Part shown: positions 8,010-10,933 of the stretch, in pieces | Layout: every line of letters begins with the position of its first letter | Numbering within the stretch: the stretch's first letter is position 1 | DNA from: a bacterium | Lineage (GTDB): Bacteria; Elusimicrobiota; Elusimicrobia; UBA1565; UBA9628 | Length of the DNA: 10,933 nucleotides | Assembly (NCBI GenBank): GCA_021796015.1 | Contig: JAJYOT010000054.1 | Location: 1-10,933 of the forward strand | Reading direction: 5' to 3' | Notes under the pieces: generated by a model | Databases searched by the model: none | What the model saw: only the letters and a program-made list of their open reading frames with translations | What the model was told of the DNA's origin: nothing | Translations under genes and position numbers: made by a program

Positions 8010-8019
8010 GACAGGTGTC
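8010..8019. promoter_or_regulatory. Small inverted repeat GACA-GG-TGTC over the start site
   Basis: GACA and TGTC flank two bases exactly where transcription and translation of the phospholipase D gene would begin. It could be an operator half-site pair, but a 4-base match is short and may be chance. Confidence 0.2.
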
Positions 8020-9175
8020 GCTGAAAGAAATCAAAGAGCGCTGGAAAAAAGACAAAAGCCTTTATCGCCATCTCGACCGTTATTATGACGGCAACCGTCT
8101 AACCCTTCTCACTCGCGGAAAAGACGTCTATGAACAGATGTGGAAGTCAATTGAGGAGGCCAAGGAATCAATCCATTTAGAAACCTATCGTCTGCGCGCG
8201 GATAAAACCGGGCGGGAGTTTGCCCAGAGACTCCAAGCGCAAGCGAAAGCTGGCCTTCAGGTCAGAGTCATCTACGACGCAATCGGCTCTTTTGATCTTG
8301 ACCCCATCTTTGTCAACCGCCTGAGAAACGCCGGGGTTCAGGTTTTGGAATATCATCCCCTCCTTCCCTGGCGTCCCCGCTGGGGCATCAACCGGCGAGA
8401 TCACCGGAAAATCCTAGCTCTTGACGGAAAAATCGCTTTCACCGGCGGAGTCAATATTTCCGATGATCACGCGTCCGTTGAAGAAGGCGGTAGTGATTGG
8501 CATGATGTCCACGTGAAAGTCGAAGGCCCTGCCGCCGCCGAAATCGATCGTTTGTTTAGAATCGTTTGGAGTAAGGAAACTAAACGCCCTCTTTCTTTTC
8601 CCCAAACTTTTGATATTAAGCCGGGCGTTTCCAAGGTCTGGGTCGCGGCCAACCAGGAGTTTCTCCACCGAATGCGCATTCGTTCGGCTTATCTAAGAGC
8701 GATTCGCGCCGCCAAGCGCGATCTAATCATCGCCAACGCCTATTTCGTCCCTGATTTTCGCATCACCCGCGCCCTAGCCGCGGCGGCTCACCGGGGAGTC
8801 GCGGTCAAAATCCTTGTTCAAGGAGCTTCAGATCTTCCCTGGGTTCAAAAAGCGGGACGCTACCACTTCGACGATCTTTTAAGACGCGGCGTCAAGGTTT
8901 ATGAATGGCCGGGTCCTATTCTTCACGCAAAAGTTGCGGTCGCCGACAAAACCTGGAGCTCTGTCGGTTCTTACAACCTCGATCACCGAAGCCTCCTTTC
9001 TAATCTGGAATTAAACCTCAATATCCTAGACGAGGAATTTTCCGGCAAGTTAGCCGAGGCATTGGAAGGCGATCTCATTCTCTCCCGTGAAATTACTCTT
9101 GATTTTTGGAGGAAGAGACCCCTCTCTGATAAAATAGGGGAAAGATTTTGGTATTCGTTTCGTTCTTTTTTCTAA
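8015..9175 (+). CDS. Cardiolipin synthase, phospholipase D family (ClsB-type)
   Basis: A 386-residue phospholipase D superfamily protein that probably makes cardiolipin or a related phospholipid at the inner membrane. It has both HKD motifs: HRKILALDG with His130, Lys132 and Asp137, and HAKVAVADK with His304, Lys306 and Asp311, each followed by a GG/GS...N segment (GGVNISDDH; GSYNLDHRS). The opening DGNRLTLLTRGKDVYEQMWKSI...IHLETY is typical of bacterial cardiolipin synthases. There is no N-terminal membrane segment, as in E. coli ClsB (413 residues) and unlike ClsA. The GTG at 8015 is chosen because an in-frame stop lies at 8009-8011 and the next Met, residue 42, would cut into the domain. 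The sixA gene follows with a 1-base overlap. ClsB-type activity is inferred; another phosphatidyl transferase is possible. Confidence 0.88.
   Translation: MSLKEIKERWKKDKSLYRHLDRYYDGNRLTLLTRGKDVYEQMWKSIEEAKESIHLETYRLRADKTGREFAQRLQAQAKAGLQVRVIYDAIGSFDLDPIFVNRLRNAGVQVLEYHPLLPWRPRWGINRRDHRKILALDGKIAFTGGVNISDDHASVEEGGSDWHDVHVKVEGPAAAEIDRLFRIVWSKETKRPLSFPQTFDIKPGVSKVWVAANQEFLHRMRIRSAYLRAIRAAKRDLIIANAYFVPDFRITRALAAAAHRGVAVKILVQGASDLPWVQKAGRYHFDDLLRRGVKVYEWPGPILHAKVAVADKTWSSVGSYNLDHRSLLSNLELNLNILDEEFSGKLAEALEGDLILSREITLDFWRKRPLSDKIGERFWYSFRSFF
9119..9140. promoter_or_regulatory. Inverted repeat around an extended -10 ahead of sixA
   Basis: CCCCT (9119-9123) and AGGGG (9136-9140) form an inverted repeat whose spacer contains TGATAAAAT (9127-9135), an extended -10 with five of six matches. 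Transcription from it would begin near 9142 and give sixA a leader of about 33 bases. It lies in the last codons of the phospholipase D gene and has only a poor -35 (TTGGAG). It may be an internal promoter with an operator, or chance. Confidence 0.25.
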
Positions 9176-9657
9176 TGAAAATTTACATCGTTCGGCATGG
9201 TCATTCGCCTTCCGCCAAGGACGCGGGGGTCGCCGCTGATTTTGATCGTCCTTTGTCGGAAGAAGGAAAGGCTGCGGCCTTTAAAGCGGGTCTGACAATC
9301 AAGGAATCGGGAAAAATTCCTGAAATTATCTTTCATAGCCCCTTAAAACGCGCCCATCAAACCGCGCTTCAGATTAACTCCGCGCTCAATTGCTCCGAGG
9401 GCATTAAATCCTTCGAGCCTCTTGCAAACCTCTTGACCGCGCCAGAATTATTAAATGAAATTGCGCCTTGGGTTAAGCGCTATGAAGCCTTGGTTTTGGT
9501 CGGACACCAGCCGCAGCTGGGAGACATGATTTACTTTCTCTGCGGCAAAAACATCGGGCTTCAGCCGGCGCAAGTGGTGGCGATAGAACTCAATTCAACT
9601 CAAAATTTAGAAGCTTCTTTTCTCTGGTCGTCTGATTTTCTCGGACGCCAGGTTTAG
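9175..9657 (+). CDS. sixA: SixA-type phosphohistidine phosphatase
   Basis: A 160-residue protein of the histidine phosphatase superfamily. SixA removes phosphate from histidine residues of phosphotransfer proteins in E. coli. The RHG motif is at the N-terminus (IVRHGHS, His8 as the phospho-acceptor). SPLKRAHQTA (55-64) supplies the second conserved Arg, Glu81 is the probable acid, and VGHQPQLGDM holds the second catalytic His111. The short length without an insert domain fits SixA rather than phosphoglycerate mutase. The ATG at 9175 is chosen because it begins directly with the MKIYIVRHG strand; an earlier GTG at 9148 would only add residues translated from the end of the phospholipase D gene. 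No HPt or histidine kinase gene is visible, so its substrate is unknown. Confidence 0.85.
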   Translation: MKIYIVRHGHSPSAKDAGVAADFDRPLSEEGKAAAFKAGLTIKESGKIPEIIFHSPLKRAHQTALQINSALNCSEGIKSFEPLANLLTAPELLNEIAPWVKRYEALVLVGHQPQLGDMIYFLCGKNIGLQPAQVVAIELNSTQNLEASFLWSSDFLGRQV

Positions 9658-10229
9658 CCCTTAAACCTCATAAAGCTTAAAACAGTGTCCCCGTATTTTG
9701 TCTCTTTCACAACTTTTAAATCTCGCGGAACTGTTATTTGTTCTTTCACGTGCCGCTGGGAAATGACAAGGCCTTTTTCAGCCACAAGATGAGCTTCCAT
9801 AACCCGTTCCAAAGCCTTCGAGGTCAAAGCTAGAGGATTATTTTCGATATCGCGGTAAGGGGGACCCAAAAAAATGATATCAAACACTTCAATCTGCGCC
9901 CGGAAAGAAATCCACGATAAATCCTCAAGGACATTTCCCTCAAAAACCTTGGCTCGAACGCCAAGATTGAGAGACTTAATATTTTCCTCAATAGAGCGAG
10001 AGCACCTTCTGTTTTGCTCAATAAAAACAGTCGTTTCCGCTCCGCGAGACAAGGCCTCAAAACCGACGGCGCCGGTTCCCGCGAAAAGGTCTAAAAATCG
10101 CGCGCCTTCAATAACCGGAGCAAGAATATCGAATAGAGATTGTTTAATCCGCCCTGAAATGGGTTTGACCCCTTTTTCGGAATGCGCCGGAAACCTTTTC
10201 CCCCGTAACAATCCTGCTATAATTTTCAT
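9654..10229 (-). CDS. rsmD: RsmD-like 16S rRNA m2G methyltransferase with altered catalytic motif
   Basis: RsmD methylates the exocyclic amine of G966 in 16S rRNA using SAM. The 191 residues show the family opening MKIIAGLLRGKRF, the substrate-binding KPISGRIKQSLFDIL (22-36), the SAM motif LDLFAGTGAVGFEALSRGA (46-64), and IEQNRR after it. Motif IV, normally DPPY or DPPF, reads LGPPY here, with Gly122 encoded by GGT at 9866-9864. A single A-to-G change from GAT would explain it. The rest of the protein is intact, so it may be functionally altered, inactive, or a sequence error. The gene is convergent with sixA (4-base overlap of stops) and divergent from the REC gene. No Shine-Dalgarno sequence precedes the ATG. 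Confidence 0.88.
   Translation of the reverse strand: MKIIAGLLRGKRFPAHSEKGVKPISGRIKQSLFDILAPVIEGARFLDLFAGTGAVGFEALSRGAETTVFIEQNRRCSRSIEENIKSLNLGVRAKVFEGNVLEDLSWISFRAQIEVFDIIFLGPPYRDIENNPLALTSKALERVMEAHLVAEKGLVISQRHVKEQITVPRDLKVVKETKYGDTVLSFMRFKG
10215..10223 (+). promoter_or_regulatory. Extended -10 promoter candidate for the REC-MBL gene
   Basis: TGCTATAAT is a perfect extended -10, lying inside the first codons of rsmD on the opposite strand. Transcription would start near 10230 and leave a leader of about 28 bases without a Shine-Dalgarno sequence. A second TATAAT at 10239-10244, overlapping a TATAAA at 10244-10249, could give a shorter or absent leader. Confidence 0.45.
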
Positions 10230-10257
10230 ATATAGTCATATAATATAAAATAGATTT
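10230..10257. promoter_or_regulatory. AT-rich divergent promoter spacer between rsmD and REC-MBL genes
   Basis: This 28-base spacer holds only three G/C bases and several overlapping -10-like hexamers on both strands. Examples are TATAAT (10239-10244) on the plus strand, and TATTAT (10245-10240) or TATATT (10247-10242) on the minus strand. The minus-strand boxes would start rsmD transcription only a few bases before its ATG. Neither gene has a recognisable -35 or ribosome-binding site. Confidence 0.45.
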
Positions 10258-10933
10258 ATGCCCTCTGTTTTGGTGGTCGATGACGACGAACTGACAGGAA
10301 GCCTTTCCAGCGATCTATTGCGGGAAGGCGGTTTTGACGTGGATCTTGTCTCCGACAGCCTTCAAGTGATTGAGACTCTCCGAAAGAAAAATTACCAGGG
10401 AGTGGTTTTAGATATTCTGATGCCTGGAATCGACGGACTTACCTTATGCCATAAAATCAAGACCGACCCGGCGCTCAAAAACATAAAGGTGGTCATGGTC
10501 TCAGGCAAATCTTTTGAATCGGAACAGCAAAAAGCCAAGCAATTAGGAGCGGCCGGTTTCATTGTTAAGCCTTATGACGTTAATAATTTCGCGAAAACTA
10601 TCGCTGATGTCATCGGTGTCGGAGAAAGCGCAACTCTCCCTCCCACTGAGATCACTCCAGAACCACAACCGTCTTCCGCTTCTGTGCCTAAATCCTCCCA
10701 TTTAGGACCAGGAGCGACGATGAGCGTCAAAATTTTAGGCTCTAGAAGCCAAAATCTTTCCACGCCTTCCCAATATGGAACTCATACGCCCGCGCTCACG
10801 CTTTCTTACAAAGACCAAACATTAATCTTTGACGCAGGAAGCGGACTCGGTCTCATCCAGGATGAATTTAAAAATCGCTCAAACAAGGAAATCCGGCTTT
10901 TTTTGACCCACTTTCACCCTAATCATGTCAAGG
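10258..10933 (+). CDS. Response-regulator receiver fused to metallo-beta-lactamase domain, cut by right edge
   Basis: Starting at this ATG the frame is open to the window end (225 codons). Residues 1 to about 120 are a receiver (REC) domain: acidic cluster VVDDDE (Asp8-Asp10), phospho-acceptor Asp52 in LDILMPG, switch residue Ser82 in VSGK, and Lys104 in VKPYD. A Pro/Ser-rich linker (about 121-153) leads into a metallo-beta-lactamase fold beginning near residue 155 (MSVKILGSRS). It has YGTHTPAL, the strand LIFDAGSG (189-196) and the metal motif THFHPNHVK (217-225). In the HxHxDH motif the Asp is replaced by Asn222 (codon AAT at 10921). REC-MBL fusions occur in other bacteria; the MBL part probably hydrolyses a phosphoester if active. 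No partner kinase is visible, though SixA is encoded nearby. The remaining domain lies beyond the window. Confidence 0.82.
   Translation, partial: MPSVLVVDDDELTGSLSSDLLREGGFDVDLVSDSLQVIETLRKKNYQGVVLDILMPGIDGLTLCHKIKTDPALKNIKVVMVSGKSFESEQQKAKQLGAAGFIVKPYDVNNFAKTIADVIGVGESATLPPTEITPEPQPSSASVPKSSHLGPGATMSVKILGSRSQNLSTPSQYGTHTPALTLSYKDQTLIFDAGSGLGLIQDEFKNRSNKEIRLFLTHFHPNHVK

Noticed and set aside
7957..8055. Upstream extension of the asmA-like gene to 8055
   Set aside because: It would overlap the divergent phospholipase D gene and its promoter, and adds a stretch (with two Cys) unlike a cytoplasmic anchor; the ATG at 7956 fits better.
9148..9174. GTG start of sixA nine codons earlier
   Set aside because: It adds MVFVSFFFL encoded inside the phospholipase D gene; family members start directly at the MKIYIVRHG strand, and the TAATG junction supports 9175.
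9874..10248. Plus-strand open frame of 124 residues opposite rsmD
   Set aside because: Shadow of rsmD, with composition typical of an antisense frame; rsmD is clearly the real gene.
10572..10763. Minus-strand open frame inside the REC-MBL gene
   Set aside because: The plus-strand frame carries clear REC and MBL motifs across this stretch.
10720..10933. Separate MBL gene starting at the internal ATG (MSVKILG)
   Set aside because: The frame is continuous from the REC domain through a linker with no stop, and no ribosome-binding site precedes the ATG, so a fusion is simpler.
1..10933. CRISPR array, tRNA, rRNA, insertion sequence, toxin-antitoxin or defence genes
   Set aside because: No regularly spaced repeats, cloverleaf, transposase motif or known defence domain were seen; coding sequence accounts for nearly all bases.

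Overview
The window is ordinary, gene-dense bacterial chromosome. Nine complete protein genes and two genes cut by the window edges fill almost all of it, and no non-coding gap exceeds about 110 bases. I see no rRNA, tRNA, CRISPR array, insertion sequence or phage gene. An AsmA-type envelope protein, two genes with export signals and a ClsB-type cardiolipin synthase point to a diderm (Gram-negative-type) bacterium. By eye the base composition is moderate (mid-to-high 40s % GC). The mix of very short signal peptides and a REC-metallo-beta-lactamase fusion would fit a little-cultured phylum such as Elusimicrobiota, but nothing in the window proves a taxon.

Layout, left to right. (1) Minus strand, bases 1-2231: a secreted protein of unknown family, then a DUF4139 secreted protein, then the first codons of a further gene running off the left edge. 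The set is driven by a textbook sigma70 promoter whose expected transcription start falls on the ATG of the first gene. (2) Minus strand, 2339-7956: a four-gene operon, read asmA-like, purB, SAM hydrolase (DUF62), rlmI-like rRNA m5C methyltransferase, with gaps or overlaps of 16 to -10 bases. (3) Plus strand, 8015-9657: a ClsB-type cardiolipin synthase and a SixA-type phosphohistidine phosphatase, joined by a TAATG junction. The asmA-like and phospholipase D genes are divergent and share a near-symmetric -10 region. (4) Minus strand, 9654-10229: rsmD, tail-to-tail with sixA by a 4-base stop overlap. (5) Plus strand, 10258 to the right edge: a response-regulator receiver fused to a metallo-beta-lactamase domain, cut by the window end and divergent from rsmD across a 28-base AT-only-like spacer.

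Functionally the window combines envelope upkeep (AsmA-like transport or assembly, phospholipid synthesis, exported DUF4139 protein), ribosomal RNA methylation (RlmI and RsmD), and purine/SAM metabolism (PurB, SAM hydrolase). It also holds phospho-signalling parts (SixA, REC).

The most notable signals are: transcript-leading genes that look leaderless or nearly so, while purB and rlmI inside the operon keep Shine-Dalgarno sequences; an RsmD whose catalytic DPPY motif reads GPPY; and a REC-metallo-beta-lactamase fusion whose metal motif reads HFHPNH instead of HxHxDH. I did not find a clear defence system or an obviously new multi-gene system.
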